In this document: positions 1-11,683 of the stretch, in pieces
Position numbering within the stretch: the first letter of the stretch is position 1
Layout: the number at the start of each line of letters is the position of its first letter
Assembly: GCA_905182985.1 (NCBI GenBank)
Contig: CAJJDN010000119.1
Location: 161,483 to 200,421, forward strand
Direction: 5' to 3'
DNA: 38,939 nucleotides
From: Paramecium sonneborni
Lineage: Eukaryota; Ciliophora; Oligohymenophorea; Peniculida; Parameciidae
The notes under the pieces: generated by a model
The model's database searches: none
Told to the model about the DNA's origin: nothing
The model's input: only the letters and a program-made list of their open reading frames with translations
Program-made: the position numbers and the translations under genes

Positions 1-70
1 TTAAAGCACCTCTATTAATATGATAAGCTGCTTCTTCTGAGTTTCTATCAGATTCTCTATTCATTTTCAT
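1..70 (-). CDS. N-terminal fragment of an unidentified protein
   Basis: The minus strand opens with ATG at 70-68 and stays open to the window edge. It reads MKMNRESDRNSEEAAYHIN and then Arg-Gly-Ala-Leu, hydrophilic and without a signal peptide. An alternative ATG just upstream, near position 90, meets TGA after 14 codons, so the start at 70 is preferred. Only 23 residues are visible, which is too little to name a family. It is divergent from the kinase gene at 207, with 136 bp between the two start codons. Confidence 0.5.
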   Translation of the reverse strand, partial: MKMNRESDRNSEEAAYHINRGAL

Positions 71-206
71 GATGAGTTTTTAGATTATCCATCTAAAATT
101 ATTCTAGGTTTATGGTGCATTAATTTATACTATACTCATTAATTATTATTTACATTAATATATAATAAACAATATTCAAACATAGATAATATGTTTATTA
201 TTAAAA
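71..206. promoter_or_regulatory. Short divergent intergenic region (putative shared promoter)
   Basis: These 136 bp separate two divergent start codons and must hold the upstream signals of both genes. The sequence is almost pure A/T and I see no distinct motif. The assignment is by position only. Confidence 0.3.
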
Positions 207-1216
207 ATGAATAGTAGATATCAAATTAACTTAAAGTAAAAGCTAGGAAGTGGAATGTATGGAACTGTATATACAGCTATTGACACATTGACAAATGAAA
301 TTGTAGCTGTAAAACAAATGAACAAATAGGAACTCGGATTAGACAATAAAATATTTAGATAAGAAGTTGAATCTATGTAGAGTATACCTTATTAAAATGG
401 TTAGAATGGTTCATAATATTTAATAAGGTAATATTAATTATGTAATTAATACAAGATATAAGGATTTCTATTAGTGTTCTAATTTCAATAATATTGTAAT
501 GGAATGTTTTTAAGATTCTTTGGATCTTAATTCTTATATAGAAAAGAAAGGGTAAATTTGTGAAGATGATGCCCTACAAATATTTTATTAGATTGCTTCA
601 GGGATAAGTTTCTTACATGACATGCATATTGTACATAGAGATATTAAACCATCCAATATATTGATTAGAACTAAACCAAAATTAGAAATCAAAATAATTG
701 ATTTTGGATTTGCAAGATTATTAAATGATGAATAAACTACTTCTAGAACATATGTTGGAACTCCTATGTATATGAGTCCATAAACAAAATTATTGTATTA
801 ATTATAAATTTAAATTTAGATCATAATATGATCCATATGCTAATGATATTTGGAGTCTAGGAGTTTTATTGTTTTTTATGGTTACTTAACATTATCCATG
901 GAAATCTAAAAAAAGTGATTAATTAGAAAAAGAAATGCTTAATTATGTTGCATAATAAATTCAAATCAATATTAATGGGATTCCATAATATGCAAAAGAA
1001 TTAATTATGGATTGTTTATAGGTTGAAGAATCTGCCAGAATTAAAGCTAATGATTTAGCATGGAAAACAAAAAGAATTATATAAATTATTATTGACAAAT
1101 CTTGTTAACCTATTTTTAAATTGCCCAAATTTAAATGGGAATAATTAGATGGATATAGACCTTCTCTAAAATATCCATTTATTAATAAGGAACAACTTGA
1201 ATAGTTAGAATTATGA
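207..1216 (+). CDS. Ser/Thr protein kinase (ULK/ATG1-like or related)
   Basis: A 318-aa, nearly kinase-only protein. Introns at 428-455 (28 nt) and 795-819 (25 nt) restore one frame ending at TGA 1214-1216. The Gly-rich loop is GSGMYGTV (residues 14-21), the ATP-binding Lys is K36 in VAVK, the catalytic loop is HRDIKPSN (H134-N141), the metal-binding motif is DFG (156-158), and the activation segment ends GTPMYMSPQ, followed by [12 protein letters not shown]. All residues needed for catalysis are present, so it should be active. The [10 protein letters not shown] and GTPMYMSPQ signatures recall ULK/ATG1-type or ciliate-expanded kinases, but I cannot fix the subfamily. The C-terminal ~60 residues have no clear domain. 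No signal peptide or membrane segment is seen. Confidence 0.93.
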
Positions 1217-2000
1217 ATTTAGAATTATTATATTAATTAATATTAATAATATTAGGAATAATGATTAAATGTATTTATTAAATAAGATATAATTAATTTT
1301 AATTATTACTAAAAGTCAGAACAAGAAGAACTTGAATTACTTATATCATATATCTAATGATTAGTAATGAAGTATTTTCATCAAATACATCTATTATACT
1401 TAAAATAGCTAAGAATAATGCTATTATTTCTAGTTTTTGATGAAAAGTACTCGAATATTTGGGTAACTCATTAAATGTTATGTAAGGGTTACAAACTTGA
1501 AGAGATAAAGAAATGAAGAAAAAAAAATGAGAAAATAAATGAATCTGTAAAAGTTATAGGAGAATTAAAGATATTTTGGTTTAAAACACGTATGATAAAA
1601 ATGTAATAAAATAATGGATAAAAGAGTGGAATGGACTGGAGAATGAAAAAAAGTGTGAAAATCGATATGAATGAGATAAAAATTATCTATAAAATAAGAG
1701 ATAACAAAAATGAATAGAGAAATGGAGTTAGAATGATTTTTGAGTGAAGAAAAGATTTGTAGAGAATGAGGGAATACAATATTATAATAAGTGGAATATA
1801 AAATTAATAAATATAAGAATAGAAAATATAAAGATACTGCAGATTATGAAATAAGTACATGAAAAAATGACATATCATGATCTGAAAAAGAGTAATAAAA
1901 AAAAAAGAATGAAAAAGGAGTAGAAAATAATGATTGATGTATATATATATATTAAATCCTGCTAATAATGTATTTGAATTAGGATATTATCTTGATTTAT
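1217..2000. other. Intergenic, strongly purine-skewed stretch
   Basis: There is no convincing gene here. From about 1500 to 1920 the + strand is extremely rich in A and G, with G several-fold more frequent than C. One frame is open for about 155 codons apart from one TGA near 1741, encoding a Lys/Ile/Asn-rich string with no recognisable domain. It could be a relic of a coding region, a UTR/spacer, or an unrecognised Lys-rich exon. Confidence 0.4.
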
Positions 2001-5000
2001 ATGTGTGAGTAATTTTTTGTTATTTTTTTTAAAAAAAGAAGAAAGAAGCCATTATCCCCAAAAAGTTAAAATATAAATTTACTTGTTTTAGTGAACAAAG
2101 AAAAATCATCAGACGAAGACTATAACGAAAGTGAATAAGAAGATAGTGAAATGGACATAGAGTAATATTATATATATATATATATCGACTCATATTAGAA
2201 CTTACGAATTATAATTATTTTTAATTATTATATATTTTTTAGAAGCGCTAGCTCAGATTACCATGATAAGAAAAAGAAAAAAGGTGGAAAGAATACATAA
2301 ATACGTATTAATTAACTAATGACTGTATATATGTTCAATAACTCACTAGTTTTGTGTTGAAAGACCTAGGAGAGGCAAACAGAATGCAGGCTTTAAAGAA
2401 GAGTCATCAGAAGAAGAAGTGGAGCAATAATAAGGTATACTTTTAATTTTATAAAGAATCATCACAAGAATAAGAAGAGTCAGTTTTTGATCCTGATATC
2501 GAATAAATCTTATGGAGAAGACAATAAGAAGATGGAGAAATGCAATTTTATGTAAAATATAAATCTTATTCATATTTATGGTGCGAATGGAAAAGTGAAT
2601 AATAAGTATTTAATTATTCTAATTATTAATAGATTATTTTAAAGGATAAAAATGGAAAATAAAAAATAAATAGGTTTAATCGTTTATTTGAGAAGAAAAT
2701 CAAAGAGTATGATCCTGATGAATTATAAGAAATGAATTACTTTGATCCTTCTTATCTAGAAATTGATCGATTAATCTCTTCAACAGAACTCTTCCCTATT
2801 ATCCATCCTAAAAAGGCTAATGAAATTAAAGGTAAATGGAATGAATATTTATCAATTATAATATCCAAACTTCTTAATTATTCTGAAGGGCGGGTAAAGT
2901 TTGGAATATTCTTTATGTAACCTGTCAATCCAGATACTGATGGTTGTCCCGATTATAGAAAAATAATCACATAACCTATGGATTTAGGAACTATATATAA
3001 TAGATTATATTTAGGATACTATAGAAATTCATAATAATTCTGGTATGAATTAGGTTTGGTTTTTAAAAATTGTAGAAAATATAATAGTAATCCACAAGGA
3101 GAAATAAGAAAATTGGGAGATGCTTTAGGTGAATGTGCTCTAATACTTTATAATTAATGGTATGAATATGCAAATTAAAGATATCAATAATTAATTAAAT
3201 TGAAGAAATGTGAGGAAGACAAAGATTTTATGTAGTAAATCATTTAAGAAATTGGATAATAAAAATTAGAAGACGAAATTAATTAAGATAAAATCCAACT
3301 ATTAGGAGATATTGAATTATGGAATCCTGGATCATAAAATTATTAATGGTTTGATGATGATCCTAATTTCTAACCTTAATTAACTAATGAAAGACAAGTT
3401 GATCTATATTAGAATCATGAACAATTATACTTAGTTAAATGGAAGAACTTATCTTATCTATAAGCAACTTGGGAGTTTATTACTGGATTTCCAAATGCTT
3501 AGGCAAAATTATTTGAATTTCGTACTTTCACTAGATCTTTGGATAAAGATACAAGACAATTGTAAATTTAAAATTGCAAAGCTCATAAATAAATATTAGA
3601 CTATGATTAAAAGAAGAGAAATTAAATATCATAATAAGCTATTTAAAACATAAAAACTTAACTGTATTAATTAGATATCGGAAAAAATAAAAAAGCTTAT
3701 TAATATACTCCTAGAACTTAGACAATTTATAAAGATAGAAAGTTATTGCGAGATTATTAATTAGAATCTTTAAATTGGATGATTGATGCCTATTACAATA
3801 ATAGGAATGTACTATTAGCAGATGAGATGGGATTAGGAAAAACTATATAATCAATAGCTTTTTTAAATCACTTAGTATCAATGGAATCATGTCGTGGTCC
3901 ATTTTTAATCATAGCTCCATTATCAACACTGCAACATTGGAAACGATCTTGTGAAGATTGGACATCTTTAAATGCAGTTCTTTATTATGATCAGTAAGGT
4001 TAACCTGGAAGATAAGCCATTAGAGATTATGAATGGTTTTATACTGATATTTCACTAAAAGGTAGTACTTTACCATCTTAAGAATTATACAAATTTTAAA
4101 TATTAATAACATCTTTTGAAGTTTTTAATTAAGATCATTCAACTTATATTTAATAAATACCATTTTAATTTATTATTGTAGATGAAGCACATAGATTAAA
4201 AAATTAAAATGCTAAAATATTGGCTAGTCTTAAAAGATTAGTATGTTCAAGAATTATGATTTTAACAGGTACACCAGTTTAAAATAATCCAGAAGAATTA
4301 TGGAGTTTACTTAATTTTATAGAACCAGCATAATTTTAAAATTTAAATTCATTCAAATAATAATTTGGAGATTTGAATACAGCAGAATAGATAGAAAAAT
4401 TAAATAAGACATTAAAACCTTATATTTTAAGAAGATAAAAGGAAGATGTAGAATAATCTATACCTCCTTTATAAGAGAATATAATAGATGTTGAATTAAC
4501 AAATGTGTAAAAAACATTATATAGAGCTTTATATGAAAGAAATAAATTGGCATTGATATAAGGTTTTTCTTAATAGACAGCATAAATAGCATCATTAAAT
4601 AATTTAGATATGCATTTACGAAAATTATGTAATCATCCATTATTGTTGAAAGAAATGCATTCTGATATAATTGAGAAAAACAAAGGAAATGAAGGAGAAT
4701 ATTTAAAGATATTAATAGAATATTCTGGGAAGATGGTGTTGTTAGATAAAATGTTAAAGAAATTCTTAAAAGAAGAGAAGAAAATGTTAATATTTTCTCA
4801 ATTTACAAATATGTTAGCATTATTAGAAGAGTATTTATCCTTTAATTAGATAAAATATGAAAAGATTACAGGAGATATAAAATAAATAGATAGATAAAAT
4901 GCTATAGATAGATTTAATGATTAAAAGAAGGGAAGACAAGTATTTCTACTTTCAACTAAAGCTGGTGGTTAAGGTATAAATTTAACAGCTGCTGAAATTG

Positions 5001-6726
5001 TTGTAATATTTGATAGTGATTGGAATCCATAGAATGATATTTAAGCAACAGCTAGAGCACATAGAATAGGATAAGATAAGTAAGTTGCTGTATATCGTTT
5101 TATTACAAAAAATACTTATGAAGCTAAAATGTTTGAAAGAGCTTTTGCTAAATTAGGTTTAGATTAAGCTATTTTTATGAATGGTGAATTCAAATCAGCT
5201 AATTTAAATAAAAATAATACTACTACTAATTCTAATCCAGAATAAAATAATAAAAAATTAAATAAAAAAGAATTAGAAATATTACTTAAATAAGGTTCTC
5301 TAGGTTTACTTGAACATTATGGATAAGAAACTATTGATTAAAATATCGATGATATCTTAAATAATACTAGAGTTGCCAAATATTCATTAATTAATGGATC
5401 TTATACAATTAGCAAATAAACTTATGTTCCAGAATAAGCTAATTAATAAATTGATATTGATGATCCAAATTTTTGGTAAAAAGTACTTAAAAATCAAGAA
5501 TCCAAATCTCAAAAGATTCTTAAAAAACTCTAAGAGGAATAAAATATTAAAACTTTTTAATAATAAAAAGAAATAATGTTGGAAAGCTCTGAATGTGTTA
5601 ATAATATAATTTAATCAAAATTAAGTAGAGAAGGATATGATGCTGATGAAGAAAATACTGTTTTAGATATTTTAAATTTAATTGAATTCAGTAAATTCTT
5701 TGAAAAAGATTTTAAAAATCTAGCAAACAGTTGGATTCTAGAATTAAGTAAACCATCAAGAAGATTCAAGAAAATCACAGAAAATGATTTAATGATAAAT
5801 ACTACTACCATTTCATAATAAGTTATAGAAACACCAAAACCAAACAAAAATTTTGAATTGAATTGGTCTGAGTATGAAGAATATAAGAAATTATTAAGTA
5901 AATCAAGTTAAGAGTAATAATATTATTATAATTTAATAGTTTATAAATACGATTATGTGCTATTTGTGAAAAGTAGAAGTGTGATTTGTTTTGTAGAGGT
6001 TTTTGCAGAAGATAATTTCATAAAGAATGTTTAGAAGGTGGATAAAATAATGGATAATCATAAGGAGAAATTAATATTAAATATTTATGTTAAGATTGTG
6101 AAAAATATAAAGGAACTTGTTTTGTTTGTCTAAAATAAGGCACTTTTTATCCAAATCTATCTAAAAATAAAATTTAATAAGATAAATAATTTATAGATGA
6201 TGATTATGATGACAATTAAGCAGAAGTATATCTTATAAATATATAATATTAAAGTAGATTGTAGTATCAACTGGAAAGATTACTAGAGCAAGAGCTTAAT
6301 AATAATTATAATAATAATTATCAGAATTGGTTAAATGTAGCTAGAATTGCCATAAACTTTATCATTTTGCATGTGTTTAAACAAGCAAAAATTTCAAAAT
6401 TTTAGATGGAGAAAGACAAAAATTTAAATGTGCTCTTCATTTTTGTGAAAAATGCAAGGATAGTAATATAATTCTAATATTTAATAGAATCTCATGATGA
6501 TAATCAAAAAATGATATAATGTTTAAGATGTCCTAAAAGTTATCATGAGAAATGTGCTCCAAAAGGAATACGAAAAGTAACCAAAAAATTTATAATTTGT
6601 CCTGCTCATAAAGAGGAGCTTATTTAACCTATTATTAAGAAAAAGGTGAAAATTGAACCTGTTTAAACTACTCAGCCTCCTAGAAAATTAAAAAAAATAA
6701 ATAATGGATCTGATGTTGAATAATGA
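2001..6726 (+). CDS. CHD7/Kismet-like chromatin remodeller with nested bromodomain and PHD fingers
   Basis: A 1,477-aa nuclear SNF2 ATPase. Introns: 2009-2038, 2065-2091, 2162-2242, 2325-2349, 2435-2456, 2606-2632, 5914-5939, 6226-6254, 6463-6487. Order: acidic/Lys-rich N-terminus; chromodomain 1 (FYVKYKSYSYLWCEW, ~122-160); start of chromodomain 2 (YFDPSYLEIDRLI, ~174-186); a bromodomain (~195-325, with DYRKIITQPMDLGTI and FKNCRKYNSNP); the rest of chromodomain 2 (LYLVKWKNLSYLQATWEF, ~403-420); SNF2 ATPase with DEMGLGKT (~536) and DEAH (~657); helicase C with STKAGGQGINL (~912) and RAHRIGQ (~946); then Cys/His-rich PHD-type fingers from ~1238 to ~1450. It should slide or remodel nucleosomes while reading methyl- and acetyl-lysine. 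The start at 2001 is the least certain part; the first introns are 3n and lack TGA, so retained versions would also be open. Confidence 0.92.
2162..2242 (+). other. Outlier 81-nt intron in the CHD gene (possible retained IES)
   Basis: The segment begins GTAATATTATATAT, contains a (TA)n run, and ends in a T-rich tract plus AG. It lies between acidic/Lys-rich coding segments, and reading through it would insert an Ile/Tyr-rich string. It is about three times longer than the other introns. Its length is a multiple of three with no in-frame TGA. Confidence 0.55.
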
Positions 6727-6911
6727 TATACAATTAAATAATAATAAGGAATATATATTAATTTATATATGATTTATATTTAACAATTAATTTTTCTAAA
6801 ATTCTTTGTTAGAGAAATCATATATACTTAAGAATAATTAATTTAAAAACTTTTTTATGTTCTTTTTTAAAGAAATCATATTTAATAAACAATTATTAAT
6901 TTTAGATATAA

Positions 6912-8166
6912 ATGATTACAAATTAAGAATTTAGTTGCAGAATCCCTCATCATAAAGTGATAAATTAAAAGATAGTTTATGTCGTAATATTTGTCTCTCA
7001 TTCTTATTACTCAGCAAAAGTTCATCATTTCAGATATTCTGATGCAGAAAAGCTACATAATAAAATTGAAAAGTAATTATAACAATTGAGATAATGTGTT
7101 AATTTACCATCATTTCCAGGTAAGAAATTATTTGGAAGTCATAATGATTCTAAATCTGGCATTTTAAGAAGAGTAATAGATAATTATTTGATTATTAGAG
7201 ATCTGATCTATAAGAATATTTTAATTAGTTACTTAAAATTGAAAAACTTTATTCTCTCTCTTGTTTGAAATAATTATTACCTGATATAAATGATGAGAAA
7301 AGTGATCTTGTTTAATATTTATAAGATAAGTAAACTATATTAGTTAACTAATAGACCTCTGATATAATATAGTTTCATGATTGATTCATATTAACAATTA
7401 GAAATGTTTGTATTGTATTCTGTATAGGTTATAGACAATCTTAATAAAACTAAATGGAGATTTAAAACTAGATATTCAGATTTAAGAGATATTCATTAAG
7501 CTCTTAAAGAATAAACTAAAATTATATTACCTGAATTTCCAAAAAGGAAAATCTTTGGGATTACTAATGATGATCCTTAAGAAATAGAGAATAGAAAGTG
7601 TAATTTAGAAGTTTATTTGAATTAACTCTATGCGTATTGAATAATGTTTAAATAGAGTAACCCAGAATTGAATAATTCAGATATATTAGATTACTTCATA
7701 TAGAACAGTAAAAGAGAATCCAAAAAACTCTAAAAGTATGATGAATAAAAAATATTATTAAAAATGGTATGTAGTATATTTACTATTTATATAGAAATTA
7801 ATATAGAAATTAGAAAAAGAGAAATAATAAGATGAAAAACAAGAAAAAATATAGTAAAACAACGAGAATTCTAAAAATGAAACAAATAAAAATGATATAT
7901 CTCGAAAGAATTCAATGAAAAGAATACCAAGAAAGGGATTATTTATAATAAAAGAAATGTAAGATAAATATGAAGATGATAATACAACACTTATTAGATA
8001 CAGTTCGATTGCATCTAATCCATTGAATTAAATTGATTATATATAAGAATATGAGAAAGTTAATTTAGATGTTAATAAGTAGAATATGGAATATATTGAT
8101 GAAGATAATTTAGTTGAGAATGGAGAAAGTAAGAGTGAAATTAAATTAAATGATCATCAATAATGA
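6912..8166 (+). CDS. Tandem PX-domain protein (phosphoinositide binding)
   Basis: A 383-aa protein with two PX-like domains, expected to bind phosphoinositides on endosomal or other membranes. Introns: 7173-7198, 7330-7354, 7634-7657, 7767-7794. The first domain (~18-125) carries VYVVIFVSHSYYSAKVHHF, a Pro-rich loop (LPSFPGKKLFG), and a C-terminal helix. The second (~150-255) has FVLYSVQVIDN, KWRFKTRYSDLRDIHQAL, and LPEFPKRKIFG. The RYSD motif of domain 2 is the canonical PX Arg-Tyr element; domain 1 has FRYSD. The last ~125 residues are Lys/Glu-rich, probably coiled, and end in an acidic tail. Without the 25-nt intron at 7330 and the 24-nt intron at 7634, each containing a TGA or shifting the frame, it would look like two broken genes. 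A sorting-nexin-like role is inferred. Confidence 0.85.
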
Positions 8167-8311
8167 TAATATTGATTGCTAATTCATTTTAATAATAATA
8201 TTATATATTAAATTTTGAGATTTAATGTAGATAAATTGAATAATAATAATTGAGAATTGGAATGACAATTTAAATGTAATGTTAATTCGTCATTATTAAA
8301 ATTTATTATTG

Positions 8312-9885
8312 ATGTAATTATACACCTCATTATATCGTTTTTCAAGATTGGTTTCAAGATAGAGATTACCATTAAATTAAGCTGATCCTACAATACACAA
8401 TTTAATATAGGAGGAAATAAAAAGATAAAGAGAGAGTATAAATTTGATTCCATCTGAAAACCATAGTTCAAGAGCTGTATTAGAAGCATTAGGATCTGTA
8501 ATGTCAACAAAATATGCAGAAGGTACTCGGAATAATATAAATATGTATAGGTTATCCTGGAGCAAGATATTATGGAGGAACATAAGTTTATGATAAAGTG
8601 GAATTGCTATGTTAATAAAGAGCATTGAATGCATTTAATTTGAATTAGAATGAATGGGGTGTAAATGTTTAAATGTTGTCTGGTGCTCCAGCAAATTTTG
8701 CAATTTATACAGGGTTATTAGCACCAAAGGATAGAATAATGAGTTTAGATCTTCCACATGGAGGTCATTTATCTCATGGATATTAAACTGAAACAAAAAA
8801 AGTATCTGCTGTATCTAGTTATTTTGAAGTAATGCCATATAGATTAAATGAAGTAATATATATATAATATAAATATAAAGGAAACAGAACTTATAGATTA
8901 TGAATAAATGGAAATATTAGCAAGAGCATTTAGACCAAAATTAATAGTTGCAGGAGCATCTGCATATGCAAGAATAATAGATTTTTAAGCTATTAGAAAA
9001 ATTTGTGATAGTGTTAAAGCATATCTATTAGCTGATATTTCTCATACTGCAGGAATGATGGCAGCAGAATAATTACCTAGTCCATTTCCATATGCTGATG
9101 TTGTTATGACTACTACTCATAAATCGTATCATATTATTTATTCATTTTTCAAGAATGAGAGGACCAAGAGGCAGTCTTATTTTTTATAGAATTGGTTAAA
9201 AAGAAATTGATAAAAATGGTAAACCTGTTAATTATGATCTTAAATCTAAAATTGATTAAGCTGTCTTTCCTGGTTTATAAGGAGGACCTCATTTTCATAC
9301 TATTACTAGCATTGCTGTTGCATTAGAAGAAGCTAAAACTCCGGAATTCTAAAATTATTAAAAAAATGTTTTATTAAACAGCAAAAAATTAGCTGATGAA
9401 TTATTAAAAAGAAGTAAGTATCATTTCTATTATATATTCAAGACTTTTCTTTAGTTTCTGGAGGTACTGATAACCATTTAGTTTTAGTCAATCTAAAACC
9501 TAAATCTATTGATGGTGCTAGAGTAGAATCTATTTTACAAGCTGTCAATATTTCAGTTAATAAAAATACTGTACCTAAAGATAAATCAGCTTTAGTACCT
9601 AATGGTTTAAGAATGGGGTATATATATTTATATAAACAATATTATTTTTTTAGGTCAGTTCCTATGACATCCAGAGGCGTTAATTAAGATGAATTTGCTT
9701 AAATTGCTGACTTTATTGATCGTGGTGTTGCTATTGCTTAAAAACTTAAGGGAGAAACTGGACCTAAAGTCTAAGATTTCAAAGATTGGTTAAACAAAAA
9801 TGCTGATTAACATCCTCATATACAAAAACTCAGAAATGATGTTGTTTCTTTCAGTTCTCAATTCCCTGTTCCTGGATTGGATTGA
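8312..9885 (+). CDS. SHMT: Serine hydroxymethyltransferase, mitochondrial type
   Basis: A 474-aa PLP enzyme that interconverts serine and glycine with tetrahydrofolate. Introns: 8523-8550, 8853-8880, 9126-9153, 9414-9442, 9618-9653. Landmarks in order: [18 protein letters not shown], the Tyr-rich YPGARYYGG, the PLP-clamping [18 protein letters not shown], the Schiff-base Lys in TTTHKSMRGPRG (the 9126 intron splits this Lys-Ser region), FPGLQGGPH, and near the C-terminus [11 protein letters not shown]. The length fits the eukaryotic family. The first ATG gives [18 protein letters not shown], Arg-rich without acidic residues, a good mitochondrial presequence; the core begins at about residue 20. 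It therefore probably serves mitochondrial one-carbon metabolism. All active-site motifs are intact. Confidence 0.97.
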
Positions 9886-9915
9886 TTAACAAATAAAAAT
9901 AAATAATTATTATAC

Positions 9916-11683
9916 ATGAATAATATTGAAAACTTGTTAGACTAAACTCATCGTAATACTAGAAGAGGCATCATATTCTAACATTCGAGAAAGACCTTTA
10001 CTATTAAACCAGATTCACCTAAAACTAGGGAAGCATGTTTAGCTTTAGGTTATGATCCAAATATATTTTAATTTAAGTATCAGTTTAACATTTAGTTAAA
10101 TAGACAATTGGAAGATTTTGTTGAACCAGGTTTACCTGAAAATGTTTAAAAAATGCGATTTGAACATTATATGAAAAAGACTGAAGGTAAAACTGAAATC
10201 TATTTTAGGTGCTTTAAAGGAAATTAGTAAAATGCGTAAAACTATAATTAAAAAATAAAAAAATATAACTAATTTACATTTAGAGAAGAGTTTTCAGAAA
10301 GATGAAGAGTATCTATATGAATTATAATAGATTGGCAAATGATTTAATAGAAACTTACAATAAGAAAATGAGTAGCATTGATAAAGATGATAAAGAGGCT
10401 TCATATTTATCTTTTGATGAAGATGATCCAATATTAGTATTAGAATAATAATTGGAAAAAGAAATTACTAAATTTAAGAAATCATTATAAATTAAGGCTA
10501 AAGAAGTTTAACACTAATTAGAAAATGAAAAAAAAAGATAAAAAATGCAGCATGATTTGAATGAAAGAGAAAAAAGAATAGAAGAATTATAATTAAAAAT
10601 ATCTAAATAGAAAGCAAAGAAGAAATAATTAATGAAATAAGCTTCTTAAAAAAAATATAATGAAATTAAATAAAAAGAAAGAGATAAATAAAATAAATTA
10701 CTTGAAGATAGAAAAAAGTAAGCAGAAAAATCAGAAAAAATGTAAATTAAAATTAAATAATTTTAGACGATTAAAATTAGAACAAGATGAAATTTCACAT
10801 AAGAAGGAAGTAGAAGAATAGGAAAAAAAATATTAAGAAAGAAGATTATAAATATAATAACGTAAAAATTTACAAGATAGATAATATAATTAACATTTGG
10901 CATAAACTATGACTTAAATTTAATAAAAGTGGGCTGAAACATCATTAAATAAAGAAAAATAAATCTGGGAATGTAAACTAGAACGTCTTACTCTTAGAAG
11001 TTCTTTACATGAAGAAAAATTAAAGCAATATAAATTAAAAACTTTCTAAAAAGAAGAATCTTTGGTTTAATCAATTGTCTAAAGATTAGCAAATAAAGAG
11101 GAAGATCTTAAAGGTATTTAATATTATAAATTAGCTTTAAAATAATCAAAAGAAAGAGAGGAATAAAATAAAGTTAAAGATGAAAAGTTAAGAAGGAAAA
11201 AAATTGAAAAAAGTCTTAAAAATATTAAATCTTAACAATTTGATAGAGTTGATACTCTTTAAAAAAAATTTTAACTTTTAGAAGATTATAGTCTTAAAAG
11301 AAAAGAAGAATTAGATTATTAGAAGTCTTTAAAATAAGAAAGAATGAAATTAAAATAATAAGATTTAATTGAAAATTATTAAAGATAAGAAAGATTAAAA
11401 GATTTTAGATTTAAATCATTGATTAAATCCACATAATAATTAAATGAATAAAAATCTTTAGAAAAAATCTCTAATGAATTAATTCGTAAAGCACAATAAG
11501 AACTTTAAAAAAAATTAAAAAAAGATTCTGAGAATCTTGATTAGAGTCTTATGAATGTGAGTTAAGCTGATTAGAAATTTTTAAAGTAAAAAATTAAATT
11601 TATTTCTAATTAGCTAAAGAGTTAGTCAACTTGAAAAAAGTTTATCAAATCTTACATAAAATTCTAAGATCATCCACTAATGA
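9916..11683 (+). CDS. Long coiled-coil protein, function unknown
   Basis: A 556-aa protein starting 30 bp after the SHMT stop. Introns: 10187-10208, 10309-10330, 10742-10766, 11586-11613. The first ~100 residues form a mixed segment (TREACLALGYDPNIFQF, then FVEPGLPENVQKMRFEHYMK). From ~150 to the end it is almost entirely charged and rich in Lys, Glu and Gln with heptad character, so one long coiled coil is likely. The final intron at 11586 replaces a weaker read-through tail with a clean heptad (RVSQLEKSLSNLTQNSK) and stop. I see no catalytic motif, membrane segment or signal peptide. Such proteins in ciliates are often basal-body, cilium or cortex components, but nothing in the sequence proves this. 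Confidence 0.8.

Noticed and set aside
2166..2186. TA microsatellite as a regulatory or recombination element
   Set aside because: It lies inside the long intron of the CHD gene and short TA runs are common in this AT-rich DNA.
2305..2349. Longer 45-nt intron in the CHD gene instead of 25 nt
   Set aside because: The longer form leads at once to an in-frame TGA; the 25-nt form at 2325-2349 keeps the frame into the acidic linker and chromodomain 1.
6680..6726. Reading the window with the standard genetic code
   Set aside because: TAA and TAG occur throughout well-conserved domains such as SHMT and SNF2; only TGA falls at domain-consistent ends.
7370..7660. Two independent PX genes or a pseudogene with TGA codons
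   Set aside because: Introns of 25 and 24 nt remove both TGA problems and give a spliced length divisible by three.
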